Under the pieces are notes generated by a model. The model ran no database searches. It saw only the letters and a list, made by a program, of their open reading frames with translations, and had not been told where the DNA came from. Both the position numbers and the translations under genes were made by a program. 64,000 bases of DNA from JAAXHH01 sp965225915 (GTDB lineage: Bacteria; JAAXHH01), in the NCBI GenBank assembly GCA_965225915.1, contig OZ245326.1:3534001-3598000 (forward strand), in the 5' to 3' direction. Positions 1-8,800 of this stretch are shown in pieces; the first letter of the stretch is position 1, and each line of letters starts with the position of its first letter.

Positions 1-1
1 G

Positions 2-178
2 GAATGGCGTCCCAGGGATCGTATACGACGCATCCTGGTCCTGCGGTACAAGCCGCAGCATGCCGGACTTCCGATGCCATTCCCGGATGAAATAAAGGCC
101 GTGCTGTCACCCGAGACGCTGGAATTGATCGAAACCGCCCACTACAACCATGTCAAGGATATCGTAAAGGACGTGTAG
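2..178 (+). CDS. Phytanoyl-CoA dioxygenase family protein, C-terminal end (partial)
   Basis: An open frame runs in from the left edge and stops at TAG 176-178, giving about 58 residues. It begins around RRILVLRYKP and ends LSPETLELIETAHYNHVK. The pattern of a basic beta strand (RRILVLRY) followed by a proline-rich loop and a short helical tail resembles the extreme C-terminus of non-haem iron, 2-oxoglutarate-dependent PhyH-family oxygenases. The metal-binding HxD and distal His lie outside the window, so catalysis cannot be judged. Two complete PhyH genes occur further right at 48096-49627, so the family is used by this genome. The family assignment rests on a short tail and is moderate. It is convergent with the next gene, 17 bp away. 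Confidence 0.5.
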   Translation, partial: EWRPRDRIRRILVLRYKPQHAGLPMPFPDEIKAVLSPETLELIETAHYNHVKDIVKDV

Positions 179-195
179 GTCCGTCAGCGCACTGG

Positions 196-1290
196 CTACC
201 TGCTGGCATCCGGCCTATACCGCGACAGTTCCTTTTCGTTCAGTTCAATGCCCCAGCCGGTACCGGTCGGCGCCGCTATGGTTCCCTCCACCACCACTGG
301 CATGTTGAGCAGCAGTTCGTTCCGTCCGGTGGGTTGCCTGGGATACTCCAGCATCTCGAAATTCGGGGTGCTGATGCCGAAATGGACCCCCACCATGGTG
401 GATATGGGCCCGTTGGGGTTGTGGGGGAGGACACGGACGTGGTAGGTCTCCGCCATCGCCGCGATTTTGCGGCCTTCGCCGAATCCTCCGCAGTGGCAGA
501 GATCCGGCTGTATGTAGTCGGCGGCCTGCTTCTCGAGCAGGTCTCTGTACGCCCACCGGGTATACAGCCGTTCGCCGGTGGCGATGGGGATATTGATGTT
601 AGAGGAAACCTTCAGCATCTCGTCCACGTTCTCCGGCGGCACCGGTTCTTCATAGAAAAACGGATTGAAGGGCTCCATTAGCCTTCCCATGCGTATGGCC
701 ATGTTCGGGCTCAACCTTCCATGGCCCTCGATCAGGATGTCGCAGTTTTCTCCGACCGCCTCCCGCGTCGCGCGTATACGTTCAACGGCAAGCCGCATAT
801 CCGGTATATCCATCCGCTGCTCGGCCAGTCCGAAGGGATCGAACTTCACCGCCCGAAATCCCAGTTCCACCGCCTCGCGGGCCGATTCGGCGAATTCCTC
901 CGGGGACTGGTCTCCGAACAGCGTGTGCGTATACAACGCAACCTTGTCGCGCACGGCGCCCCCCACCAGATCGTAGACGGGTGCGCCAAGGTCCTTTCCC
1001 TTGATATCCCACAGGGCCTGCTCTACGCCGCTGACCGCGCTCGTCCAGATCGGACCCCCGCGCCAGAATGTGCCGTGGTACATATCCTGCCAGAACTTTT
1101 CGATGTTACCGGGATCCCGTCCAGCGAGGGGCATCTGGCGAATGGCGTGAGCCACCGTGGCGGGGTGGCAATCCGCTGCCGCTTCGCCAAGACCGTTGAT
1201 CCCATGGTCGGTTCTCACCACGATCAGGTATCCCGTTCTTCCGTGTCCCTCGAGGTCGATAGGATAGGTCTCTACTTCAGTAATCTTCAT
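196..1290 (-). CDS. Enolase-superfamily sugar-acid dehydratase, galactonate dehydratase-like
   Basis: A full-length (364 aa) mandelate racemase/muconate lactonizing enzyme-type protein with an N-terminal cap domain (about 1-115) and a TIM barrel. Predicted metal ligands are E188 (in IEGHGR), E214 (in FYEEPVPP) and E240 (in ATGERLYTR). H190 and H290 (VLPHNPNGP) are the likely acid/base pair and K149 lies in RAVKFDPFG. The spacing of these five residues is the same as in D-galactonate dehydratase (DgoD), each shifted by five positions. The first ligand is Glu where DgoD has Asp, so the substrate may be another aldonate. The product would be a 2-keto-3-deoxy acid, and an HpcH/HpaI-type aldolase able to split such products is encoded at 10308. 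It is transcribed alone from the promoter at 1338-1366. Confidence 0.85.
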   Translation of the reverse strand: MKITEVETYPIDLEGHGRTGYLIVVRTDHGINGLGEAAADCHPATVAHAIRQMPLAGRDPGNIEKFWQDMYHGTFWRGGPIWTSAVSGVEQALWDIKGKDLGAPVYDLVGGAVRDKVALYTHTLFGDQSPEEFAESAREAVELGFRAVKFDPFGLAEQRMDIPDMRLAVERIRATREAVGENCDILIEGHGRLSPNMAIRMGRLMEPFNPFFYEEPVPPENVDEMLKVSSNINIPIATGERLYTRWAYRDLLEKQAADYIQPDLCHCGGFGEGRKIAAMAETYHVRVLPHNPNGPISTMVGVHFGISTPNFEMLEYPRQPTGRNELLLNMPVVVEGTIAAPTGTGWGIELNEKELSRYRPDASR

Positions 1291-1337
1291 GGGCTGGACT
1301 TCCTCAGGTTTGTTGTTCTACGGCCGGTGAACATGGT

Positions 1338-1366
1338 ATTATACCGTTCCGTCACCCGGGTTTCGA
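1338..1366 (-). promoter_or_regulatory. Promoter for the galactonate-dehydratase-like gene
   Basis: On the minus strand a perfect TATAAT (1343-1338) lies 17 bp from TCGAAA (1366-1361), a poor -35. The 17-bp spacer, CCCGGGTGACGGAACGG, is nearly identical to the spacer of the promoter at 12159-12188, which suggests that a regulator replaces -35 recognition. The start codon is 48 bp downstream of the -10 box. Confidence 0.5.
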
Positions 1367-1412
1367 GATCGAAGCGGACCGCTCCAGGTTGGACGGCGTG
1401 ACCGTCTCAAAG

Positions 1413-2510
1413 TCAGTCAGGTTTGTTTTTGTCCGGATCGGTAGATACGTGTACGGTCCGGGTGGGGAAGGCCAGTTGCAGGCCGAGGGACTCCACGATT
1501 TCCATGATCCGCAGGTTGACATCCTCCCTGATCCGCAGGTAGTCGGCCCACACCGTTGTCGCGGTGAAATAGTAGACCATGATGTCCAGGGACTCTTCGG
1601 CGATCTCGTTGAAGCGTACGAGCATGGTCGATTCCTGGCTTACCTCGGGATGATTGCGAAGAAGCTGTTCTATCTGTGAAACCGCCTCTCTCATCAACTC
1701 CGAAGGCGTATCGAAAGTGAGTCCCACCGTGATCCATACGCGGCGGTAGGGACGCGACGAGATATTGTCGATCACGAATTCCGCCAACCGGTTGTTGGGA
1801 ATGGCGATGAGGGTCTGTTCAAAAGTCCGGATCCGGGTACTGCGAAAACCGACGCTTTCGACCACACCTTCGATCTCCCGGTCCGGCGACATGATCCAAT
1901 CCCCCGCGACAAAGGGCCGGTCGACCAGCAGCATGATGGATCCGAAGACGTCGGCCAGGGTTTTCTGAGCGGCGAGGGCCACGGCAAGGCCGCCGATCCC
2001 CAGCCCGGCCAGCAAGCCTGAAACCGAGTACCCGAGGTTCTGAAGGATCATGAGCGCCGCGAGGATCCAGATCATAATCTGCATCGCCCGCTCCACGAGC
2101 GGAACCAGGTGGTCGTCGAGCGTGGTATCTGTTTTTTGCGCCCAGCTTTTCAAAAGCGATGTGAACACGTTGGCGCATCGAAAGATCATCCAGGCCGTTA
2201 TAAGCGAAAAGGGCACCCAGAACCCTGCTCTCAACACCCCCATGAACATTTCGGGCGGACGCAGCGTGTAGATCGCCAGGTACAGGCCCAGTACGACGAC
2301 CAACCATTCGAGCGGCTTCTTGACCGCCTCGACCAGCATGTCGTCCACCTGAGTCGTCGTGATGCGAGCCAGCCGTGCTGCCACGCGTTCCATCAGGTGC
2401 TTCACCAGCCACCGAATGACGAAAGTGCCCAGCAAAATACTGAAAGTGATACCTAGTTCTCTCCCAGACCACCGCCACGACTGATCTAGCAGGTTAAACA
2501 GGGTTTCCAT
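1413..2510 (-). CDS. MscS-family mechanosensitive ion channel
   Basis: A 365-residue small-conductance mechanosensitive channel of the inner membrane that would release solutes on hypo-osmotic shock. Hydrophobic segments lie at about 18-37, 66-85, 94-115 and 143-160. The Gly/Ala-rich pore helix is at about 163-190 (GLGIGGLAVALAAQKTLADV). The soluble beta domain follows (RPFVAGDWI, then the TRIRTFEQTLIAIPNN segment typical of MscS) and a C-terminal alpha/beta region ends near 350. It has more N-terminal membrane helices than E. coli MscS (three), as in the larger YnaI/YbdG-like branch. It is a single gene behind a very good promoter at 2596-2624, divergent from the lytic transglycosylase gene. 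Confidence 0.93.
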   Translation of the reverse strand: METLFNLLDQSWRWSGRELGITFSILLGTFVIRWLVKHLMERVAARLARITTTQVDDMLVEAVKKPLEWLVVVLGLYLAIYTLRPPEMFMGVLRAGFWVPFSLITAWMIFRCANVFTSLLKSWAQKTDTTLDDHLVPLVERAMQIMIWILAALMILQNLGYSVSGLLAGLGIGGLAVALAAQKTLADVFGSIMLLVDRPFVAGDWIMSPDREIEGVVESVGFRSTRIRTFEQTLIAIPNNRLAEFVIDNISSRPYRRVWITVGLTFDTPSELMREAVSQIEQLLRNHPEVSQESTMLVRFNEIAEESLDIMVYYFTATTVWADYLRIREDVNLRIMEIVESLGLQLAFPTRTVHVSTDPDKNKPD

Positions 2511-2560
2511 ATACAGTTCCTTCCCGGCCGGGCCGGTTCTCCCACCATATTTGCTTGTCG

Positions 2561-2574
2561 TAACGCAGGCGTTA
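2561..2574. promoter_or_regulatory. 14-bp palindrome, candidate operator
   Basis: TAACGCAGGCGTTA is a perfect inverted repeat (6-bp arms, 2-bp centre) between the divergent mscS-like and mltF-like genes. It sits between a possible rightward -35 (TTGTCG, 2555-2560) and -10 (TATATT, 2580-2585), although their 19-bp spacing is long. It could be a regulator site; no cognate regulator is encoded nearby. Confidence 0.3.
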
Positions 2575-2595
2575 GTGCATATATTTCAAGGCAAT

Positions 2596-2624
2596 ATCTT
2601 AACGGAAGGGCCGTGGACTGTCAA
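2596..2624 (-). promoter_or_regulatory. Sigma-70-type promoter of the MscS gene
   Basis: On the minus strand a perfect TTGACA (2624-2619), a 17-bp spacer and TAAGAT (2601-2596). Transcription would start near 2589 and give a leader of about 80 nt before the ATG at 2510. Confidence 0.75.
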
Positions 2625-2655
2625 GGTACAGACGGATCTGACCTGTTGCTCCGTA

Positions 2656-2667
2656 AGGTTGCAACCT
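2656..2667. promoter_or_regulatory. 12-bp palindrome abutting the ribosome-binding site
   Basis: AGGTTGCAACCT is a perfect palindrome ending one base before the strong Shine-Dalgarno stretch AAGGAGGAAGG of the lytic transglycosylase gene. It could be an operator, or form a small hairpin that presents or masks the ribosome-binding site. Confidence 0.25.
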
Positions 2668-2681
2668 AAAGGAGGAAGGAT

Positions 2682-4790
2682 ATGTTGACTCGCGCCAGTG
2701 TCCTGTTTTCCTCGGCGGTGATCATCGGGTTAACAGCCGTGCATTGCGACGGCAAGGGACTGCAATCCCCGCCAAAGTACACCGGCGATTTGCCGGAGCT
2801 CCAGTCTCGCGGCGTATTACGGGTCATCGTTCGTCCGGACGCGATCACCCATATGCCCCGAAAGGCGGAACGGGTAACGCTTGATCACGACATCGCCCGG
2901 AAACTGTCCGAATCGCTTCAACTGGACCTCGAACTCGTGACGGCCGAAGACCACTCAAAAATGATCGAGAAACTGCTGCAGGGCGAAGGAGACATCGTCG
3001 CGGCCAATCTGACGGATACCCCGGAACGGAAGGCTCGAACGGCCTTTTCCGTGCCCTATAACTACGTGGACGAATACCTGATTGTCCCCGCGGGAGAAGG
3101 CAGTCCCACGGCCATCGAAGACCTGGCCGGAATGGAGATCAGTGTCCGTCAATCCAGTTCCTACTACCAGACCCTGCTGGACCTGCAACAGCGGGTACCC
3201 GGTCTGCGCATAAATACCGTCCCGGAAACGATGTCGACGGAGAGCATCATCGAGGGCGTGGCCCGGGGCGAGTTCGCGGCGACTGTCTGCGACGGCAATC
3301 TCTGGCGGGCCGTAGAGCAATCCCATGAGGAACTTGCCTCCCCGCTGGTACTGGCAGAAAACCGGATGGTCATCATGCTGATGCGTCCAGCGGACGGGGA
3401 ACTCAAAAAGAAGGTCGACGAGTTCCTCCACGCCCGCCAGATCACGCGCAACCGGGAGGAGGAGTTTACCGATGATCTCGACGGCCTGAAGCGCCGGGGA
3501 CGGTTGCGGATGATCACCAGAAACAACGCGCTGACCTATTTCATCCACAAGGGCGTCCAGGTCGGATTCGAATACGAACTCCTGAACGAATTCGCCTCGA
3601 GGCACGATCTTCAACTGGAAATCGTCATACCGGAAAACCACGGCGAACTGCTGGATTATCTGAACGAGGGGAAGGGCGACGTCGTGGCGGCGGCCATGAC
3701 GATCAACGAAGAGCGCCGGACCCAGGCGGCCTTTTCAGTGCCCTACAATGACGTGGAAGAACTGGTGGTCGTCCGATCGAACGACGACAGTGTTTCCGGA
3801 TTCGACGACCTCGTGGGCCGGCCGGTGCACGTCCGCAGCAGTTCCTCCTTTCGAGCGACACTGGAAGCCGCCGCCGATTCCATTGATGGCCTCGAAATCG
3901 TGGGGCTGCCGGACGACGTGGAAACGGAAGATATCATGGATGGCATAGACCAGGGCGTCTACGATGTGACCCTCGCGGATTCCAACCTGTTGGATTTGGA
4001 ACAGGCCTACGGCCGTAATCTCAAGGCCGCTTTCCGAGTAAAACCGACTTCGATGGGCTGGGCGGTGCGGAAAAGCAATCCCGCCCTGCTCGAGGCGCTT
4101 GACCAGTACGTGAGAGCGGAAAAGCGTGGACTGTTTTTTAACCTGATGCGAAAGAAGTACTTCGAGAACAAGCGTACCATCGCCAAGTCCAGGGATTCCC
4201 TGCGCGTCGACCTGGGCGGGCAGTTGTCTCCCTACGACGCCCCGGTCAAGAAATACGCCGAGCAATACGGCCAGGACTGGCGGCTGGTCACCGCGCAGAT
4301 GTACCAGGAATCCAAATTCGATCCCAATGCAGTGAGCTGGGTCGGCGCACAGGGACTCATGCAGGTGATGCCGTCCACGGGCAAGCAATTCGGATTTACC
4401 GAGCTTCACGACCCCGAGGAAAGCATCCACGCAGGTGTCAAGTACATGGATCACCTCATCGACCGATTCGACCCCAAGTTGCCGATGGAGGCCCGAGTGC
4501 AATTCGCCCTGGCCTCCTATAACGCGGGATATGGTCACCTTCTCGACGCCCGCCGCCTCGCCAGGGAGCAGGGCAGGGATCCCAACCAGTGGTTCGGTCA
4601 TGTTGAAGAGACCATGCTGCTCCTGTCCAAGCCCAAGTACTATATGCGGGCCCGGTACGGTTTCTGCCGCGGGGGCCAACCGGTTCATTACGTTAGAAAC
4701 ATCCAGAAATTCTACGAGGCTTATGTAGAAGCGCTCGCCTCGGACAGCCCGGTTCAAGAAAAAGGCGCGGCCGAACTTTCTTTCCGATAA
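2682..4790 (+). CDS. MltF-like lytic transglycosylase with two tandem substrate-binding domains
   Basis: A 702-residue envelope protein. A hydrophobic signal segment (residues 4-19) is followed by C23, but the preceding AVH is not a good lipobox. Two consecutive family-3 solute-binding (SBP_bac_3) domains follow at about 37-265 and 268-500. They are clearly homologous: both contain a variant of AAFSVPYN and a stretch resembling VRSSSSFRATL. The C-terminal SLT domain (about 520-660) carries the catalytic Glu543 in YQESKFDPNA, then GLMQVMPSTGK and ASYNAGYG. Known MltF has one SBP domain plus SLT, regulated by muropeptide binding. This protein would cleave peptidoglycan glycan strands under the control of two sensors. 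The start is fixed by a very strong ribosome-binding site. mgtE follows after 22 bp. Confidence 0.9.
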   Translation: MLTRASVLFSSAVIIGLTAVHCDGKGLQSPPKYTGDLPELQSRGVLRVIVRPDAITHMPRKAERVTLDHDIARKLSESLQLDLELVTAEDHSKMIEKLLQGEGDIVAANLTDTPERKARTAFSVPYNYVDEYLIVPAGEGSPTAIEDLAGMEISVRQSSSYYQTLLDLQQRVPGLRINTVPETMSTESIIEGVARGEFAATVCDGNLWRAVEQSHEELASPLVLAENRMVIMLMRPADGELKKKVDEFLHARQITRNREEEFTDDLDGLKRRGRLRMITRNNALTYFIHKGVQVGFEYELLNEFASRHDLQLEIVIPENHGELLDYLNEGKGDVVAAAMTINEERRTQAAFSVPYNDVEELVVVRSNDDSVSGFDDLVGRPVHVRSSSSFRATLEAAADSIDGLEIVGLPDDVETEDIMDGIDQGVYDVTLADSNLLDLEQAYGRNLKAAFRVKPTSMGWAVRKSNPALLEALDQYVRAEKRGLFFNLMRKKYFENKRTIAKSRDSLRVDLGGQLSPYDAPVKKYAEQYGQDWRLVTAQMYQESKFDPNAVSWVGAQGLMQVMPSTGKQFGFTELHDPEESIHAGVKYMDHLIDRFDPKLPMEARVQFALASYNAGYGHLLDARRLAREQGRDPNQWFGHVEETMLLLSKPKYYMRARYGFCRGGQPVHYVRNIQKFYEAYVEALASDSPVQEKGAAELSFR

Positions 4791-4812
4791 ATCACGGAAG
4801 TCGGAGCATACC

Positions 4813-6186
4813 ATGAATCCCGACGTAAGAGATCCTGCCCGGCAGGAGCCCTGGGAGAATCTCAAGGTACTCATTCAGGCCGGCGAAAGATACGTACTGC
4901 CGTCCTTCATCGGATCACTAACAGCCACCGAACTGGCCCTCGCCGTGTCACGCCTGAGCCAAGAGGAACAAACCCGGCTGCTCGGTCTGCTTTCACCCCT
5001 AGATGCGGCTGCGTTAATCGACCATATCGAGGACGTGCAGGCGGTCGACCTGATCGAGGATCTACCTCCCGCCGAAGCCGCGGCGATCGTTGACGAAATG
5101 AACAGCGACGCCCAGGCGGACCTGCTTGGAGACTTGAAAGACGAGGAAGCAGAGGCCATTCTCGAGGCAATGCCGGACGAGACTGCCGACGAAGTCCGGA
5201 AACTGCTGCAATATCCGGACGAAACGGCCGGCGGGATCATGCTGACCGAGTATGTTTCCTATCCCGGCGATCACTCCGTTCAAGACGTGATCGACGACCT
5301 TCGGCTCAATCAGAAAGCGTATATTGGATACGACGTGCAGTACCTGTACGTATCGGACGGAGTGCGACTGACGGGGGTGTTGCGACTGCGCGACGTGCTC
5401 ATGGCATTGCCGGGCCAGTTCCTTACGGAGATCATGTCGGCCGATCCGGTGCACGTCAATGTTCATACGCCGCTGGAAGAGATGCGCGATCTCTTCGATA
5501 CATATACCTACCTTGGGCTTCCGGTCACCAATGAAAACGGCCTATTGGTAGGCGTGGTACGCGCAGCAGACGTGCAGGAGAAGCTGGCGGAACAATCTGA
5601 AAGCGAATTCCGTAAGGCCAGTGGAATCGTAGGCGGCGAGGAACTACGCAGTATGCCCGTCCTGAAAAGAGCGTCGCGCCGGCTATCCTGGCTCAGCGTC
5701 AATGTCGTCCTGAACATTCTGGCCGCGAGCGTCATCGCCTTCCACCAGGATACCTTGGAAAAAGCGATCACCCTGGCAGTTTTTCTTCCCATAATCTCGG
5801 ACATGAGTGGTTGCTCGGGCAACCAGGCCGTCGCGGTGAGCATCCGGGAACTGGCCATGGGTCTCGTGCGTCCGCGGGAGATACTTCGCGTCCTTGCAAA
5901 GGAGGCATCGGTCGGCCTGATGAACGGACTGGTACTCGGGGCGCTGTTGGCCAGTGCCGCCCTGTTGTGGAAGGGGAACCCGTACCTGGGCCTCATCGTC
6001 GGCACCGCCCTGGCGGTCAACACAGTGCTTGCCGCGTGCCTGGGAGGGTTCATTCCACTCGCCCTGCGGGCGCTAAAGGCCGATCCCGCACTGGCATCCG
6101 GTCCCATGCTGACGACGGTAACGGACATGTTCGGCTTCTTCCTGCTGCTGAGCCTGGCGCAGCTCGTATTGCCAAAGCTGACCTGA
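4813..6186 (+). CDS. mgtE: Magnesium transporter MgtE
   Basis: A 457-residue Mg2+ channel of normal family length. The acidic N-terminal superhelical domain (about 35-135) is followed by two CBS domains (about 140-260), which sense cytoplasmic Mg2+. Five membrane helices occupy about 290-455. The segment SGCSGNQAVAVSIREL corresponds to the conserved Gly/Asn/Gln-rich loop after the second helix. D438, in TTVTDMFGF, aligns with the pore aspartate that selects Mg2+ in Thermus MgtE. It lies 22 bp after the lytic transglycosylase gene and is probably co-transcribed with it. A GGAG precedes the ATG. Confidence 0.95.
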   Translation: MNPDVRDPARQEPWENLKVLIQAGERYVLPSFIGSLTATELALAVSRLSQEEQTRLLGLLSPLDAAALIDHIEDVQAVDLIEDLPPAEAAAIVDEMNSDAQADLLGDLKDEEAEAILEAMPDETADEVRKLLQYPDETAGGIMLTEYVSYPGDHSVQDVIDDLRLNQKAYIGYDVQYLYVSDGVRLTGVLRLRDVLMALPGQFLTEIMSADPVHVNVHTPLEEMRDLFDTYTYLGLPVTNENGLLVGVVRAADVQEKLAEQSESEFRKASGIVGGEELRSMPVLKRASRRLSWLSVNVVLNILAASVIAFHQDTLEKAITLAVFLPIISDMSGCSGNQAVAVSIRELAMGLVRPREILRVLAKEASVGLMNGLVLGALLASAALLWKGNPYLGLIVGTALAVNTVLAACLGGFIPLALRALKADPALASGPMLTTVTDMFGFFLLLSLAQLVLPKLT

Positions 6187-6281
6187 TACCAAGTAATTTC
6201 ATTCCGATAGTCGGTTTTGTTGTTTCTAAGGACACGGCAGGAGAAATCCAGGTATTCTTAACCCGCACGAGGACATTCGCG

Positions 6282-7634
6282 GTGCATCCGAGCATATCCA
6301 ATATCATAGACAAAATACGCACGGCGAGCCGGTTCATCGGCAGTGAGATCTGGCATATCAATACCCGGGGTCTCTCCAGGCTTCACGCGCTCCTGGTACG
6401 TATCGCCAAATCCATAATCTTCCTGTATCACCAGTTCTGGGAAGACCGGCTGCTGACCCGGGCCTCGGCGCTGACCTTTTCCAGCCTGCTGGCCCTGGTC
6501 CCGCTGCTCGCCATCCTTTTCACATTGTACCAGAGCCTGGGACTGTACGTGGACCTCGAACCCACGCTGAGAGAATGGTTGAGTCCGCTGGGCGGCAACG
6601 GAGATATTGTCGCCACAAAGATCATGGATTTCCTGGCCAATGCCCAGACCGGCACGCTGGGTTACGTGGGGCTGGTGGTCCTCCTGTTCGCGGTCCTGGG
6701 CATCCTGGCGAACATCGAGGAATCCTACAACGACATCTGGCACGTGCGGAATATGCGAAGCTGGAAGCAGCGACTGGTCAGCTACCTGGCGCTGCTGCTG
6801 ATCGGACCACTGATCATCATCGGCGTCGTGACATTCACGGGTTCGTCGAACAGCATTACCGTCCTGGCCAATTTCGAACGCATCGCGGGCTTCTCACCCC
6901 TGTCCTTCCTTTTGATTGGACTTTGGTTTTCGCTGATCATCTGGTCGGTGCCCAATACGCGGGTTTCGGTCCGGGCCGCCCTGGTTGGAGGCATGAGTTC
7001 CGGGTTCGGCTGGTTGTGGCTCAACTGGGTGTTCGCCCAGTTTATCGCCGATACGACTCAGGCGGGCGCACGTGAAATCCTGTTTGCCGGTTTCGCCGCC
7101 CTGCCGGTGTTTCTGATCTGGCTTTACCTGGGTTGGGTGATTCTGTTGTTAGGCGCAGTCCTGGCTTATTCCATACAGAACGTGGGCATCATGGAGTGGA
7201 GGCAATCGGAGCGGGTCCACGGAACCGCGCTGCGGAACTACATCAACGTCCTCGCGTTCCTCTACATCATCCGCAATTTCGTGGAAGAAAACCGGCCGAC
7301 CAGGCTTGATCGGCTTTCAAGCCAGACGAGAGCACCGGAAAACGTGCTCGACGAGATGCTGTCGTCTTACGTGGATTCCGGCTTGCTTACACGCAAATCG
7401 GGGTACCACATCACCTACATTCCATCCACCTCGCCGGCGGACATACCCCTGCGTTCCCTACTCAACGTCCTATACCATCCAGAGCCGCTTCCCGATCGAT
7501 TCCAGAGCGTCGACCCGCTGAACGCACTGGCCCGGGATCTTCTCCAATACTACCGGACGTCCTACCATTACCCGCTAGATCAATCCTTGACAGATATGGT
7601 GCTGTCGCTGACTCCGCCCAGGAGAACCCCCTAG
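6282..7634 (+). CDS. YihY/UPF0761 (BrkB-like) family inner-membrane protein
   Basis: A polytopic membrane protein of 450 residues starting at GTG 6282, preceded by GAGGA at a normal distance. The frame stays open upstream into mgtE, but that part reads as out-of-frame mgtE and is not coding. After about 45 residues comes the family signature RASALTFSSLLALVPLLAI. Membrane segments follow that include LVVLLFAVLGILANIEESYNDIW and LPVFLIWLYLGWVILLLGA, about six helices in all. The C-terminal third (from about residue 310) is soluble and resembles a winged-helix extension found in longer members. The molecular function of this family is not established. It ends 4 bp inside the convergent aminotransferase gene. 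Confidence 0.85.
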   Translation: MHPSISNIIDKIRTASRFIGSEIWHINTRGLSRLHALLVRIAKSIIFLYHQFWEDRLLTRASALTFSSLLALVPLLAILFTLYQSLGLYVDLEPTLREWLSPLGGNGDIVATKIMDFLANAQTGTLGYVGLVVLLFAVLGILANIEESYNDIWHVRNMRSWKQRLVSYLALLLIGPLIIIGVVTFTGSSNSITVLANFERIAGFSPLSFLLIGLWFSLIIWSVPNTRVSVRAALVGGMSSGFGWLWLNWVFAQFIADTTQAGAREILFAGFAALPVFLIWLYLGWVILLLGAVLAYSIQNVGIMEWRQSERVHGTALRNYINVLAFLYIIRNFVEENRPTRLDRLSSQTRAPENVLDEMLSSYVDSGLLTRKSGYHITYIPSTSPADIPLRSLLNVLYHPEPLPDRFQSVDPLNALARDLLQYYRTSYHYPLDQSLTDMVLSLTPPRRTP

Positions 7635-8800
7635 TACGTGGTTCCGGACCGCCGCAGGCCCTCCAGGCTGCAACCTGGCTCCAGGTCGTGGTGCTTGACG
7701 GTGCGGAAGTAGTCTTCCAGCCCGAGCAGAAAGGGTTCGATGTAGTCTCTCGACCCCGCTTTTCCCATGTGGCCCGCGCGTAGCGCGTCCCTGGCGAATT
7801 CGCCCATGGCCTGGGCCACGAGAAAACCGTGATTGCGAAGCAGGTAAGTCCGCAGTTCCGCGGCCTCCGAAACGTCCGGGTGGACCCGGAAGGTGGTCAC
7901 CGTGTAGGACGCGGCCTCGTCGGCCACGATGGGCGTGCACCCCACGGCGCGCAACCCGGCGCGTACGACGGACTGGGCCCATGCGTACCGGGCCCAGTGG
8001 CCCTCGAGGGTCTCCCGGTTCATGATCCGATTCAGACTGGCGTGCAGGGAGACGATCAGGCTGCTCGCCTGCGTCGTGGGATAGGGATGTTCTCCCCCCG
8101 ATTCGGAAGCCTGCTTCCAGACGCCGAGATTGTAGTACCATCCACGGTGGGTGCTGTCCTTGCCGCGTATAATGTCCCACGCGCGGTCACTGACTGCCAG
8201 GATACCCAGGCCTGGTGTGGTTTCCAGGGCCTTATTGGAAGAAGTAACGGCCACGTCGATGCCCAGTTCGTCCACGGGAATGTCGTAACCGCCCAAGGCC
8301 GACACGCCGTCCACGAAAAACGGCAAGTCGAATTCGCGGGCCAGGTCGGCGTAAGCCTCCAGCGGATTGCGAACACCCGTGCCGGTATCGTTGGCGACCA
8401 CGACCAGGCCGGCCAAAGCAGGGTGTTGTTCCAGGGCTTTTCGCATCTTGGCAGGATCGCCGGGTTCGCCCCAAGTGTCTTCCACGGCGATGATCTCGCA
8501 CCTGAAAGCCTTGAGTACTTCGACAAGCCGGTCGGCAAAAGGGCCGTTTATCACCACGGCCACCTGTTCATCGGGCTGGAACAGACTGCTGAGCCCGGCA
8601 TCGAGTGCGCCGGAGCCGGGAGCCGTCATGATGATCACGTCGTTTTCAGTCTGAAAGATGGTCTTGAGTATCGATATGGTTTCTTCGTATATGGGACCGA
8701 AGTCTTCGCCGTAATGGGGCATTACCTGCTCACTTAAAGCTTGCAGGGTTTCCTCCCATATGTCGATGGGACCGGGCAGCAGCAGCTTGGGACGGGTCAT
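7631..8800 (-). CDS. Class V aminotransferase, alanine-glyoxylate/serine-pyruvate type
   Basis: A 389-residue fold-type I PLP enzyme. The N-terminal KLLLPGPIDI matches the opening of alanine-glyoxylate aminotransferases. D164 (in FFVDGVSALGG) should hold the pyridine nitrogen and K190 (in VTSSNKALETTPGLG) the PLP aldimine. The family transfers an amino group from alanine, serine or a purine-derived donor to glyoxylate or pyruvate; the exact substrate cannot be read from sequence. It is the second gene of a two-gene operon. Its ATG overlaps the stop of the upstream class V aminotransferase (ATGA at 8797-8800), so translation is probably coupled. Confidence 0.85.
   Translation of the reverse strand: MTRPKLLLPGPIDIWEETLQALSEQVMPHYGEDFGPIYEETISILKTIFQTENDVIIMTAPGSGALDAGLSSLFQPDEQVAVVINGPFADRLVEVLKAFRCEIIAVEDTWGEPGDPAKMRKALEQHPALAGLVVVANDTGTGVRNPLEAYADLAREFDLPFFVDGVSALGGYDIPVDELGIDVAVTSSNKALETTPGLGILAVSDRAWDIIRGKDSTHRGWYYNLGVWKQASESGGEHPYPTTQASSLIVSLHASLNRIMNRETLEGHWARYAWAQSVVRAGLRAVGCTPIVADEAASYTVTTFRVHPDVSEAAELRTYLLRNHGFLVAQAMGEFARDALRAGHMGKAGSRDYIEPFLLGLEDYFRTVKHHDLEPGCSLEGLRRSGTTY

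Noticed and set aside
1392..1406. GACGG-CGTGA-CCGTC hairpin between the dehydratase and MscS genes
   Set aside because: It lacks a T tract on the minus strand and overlaps the upstream region of the dehydratase promoter, so I do not call it a terminator.
5811..6281. An upstream extension of the YihY-family gene into mgtE
   Set aside because: These 157 codons read mgtE in the wrong frame; a GTG with a ribosome-binding site at 6282 and the family start fit better.
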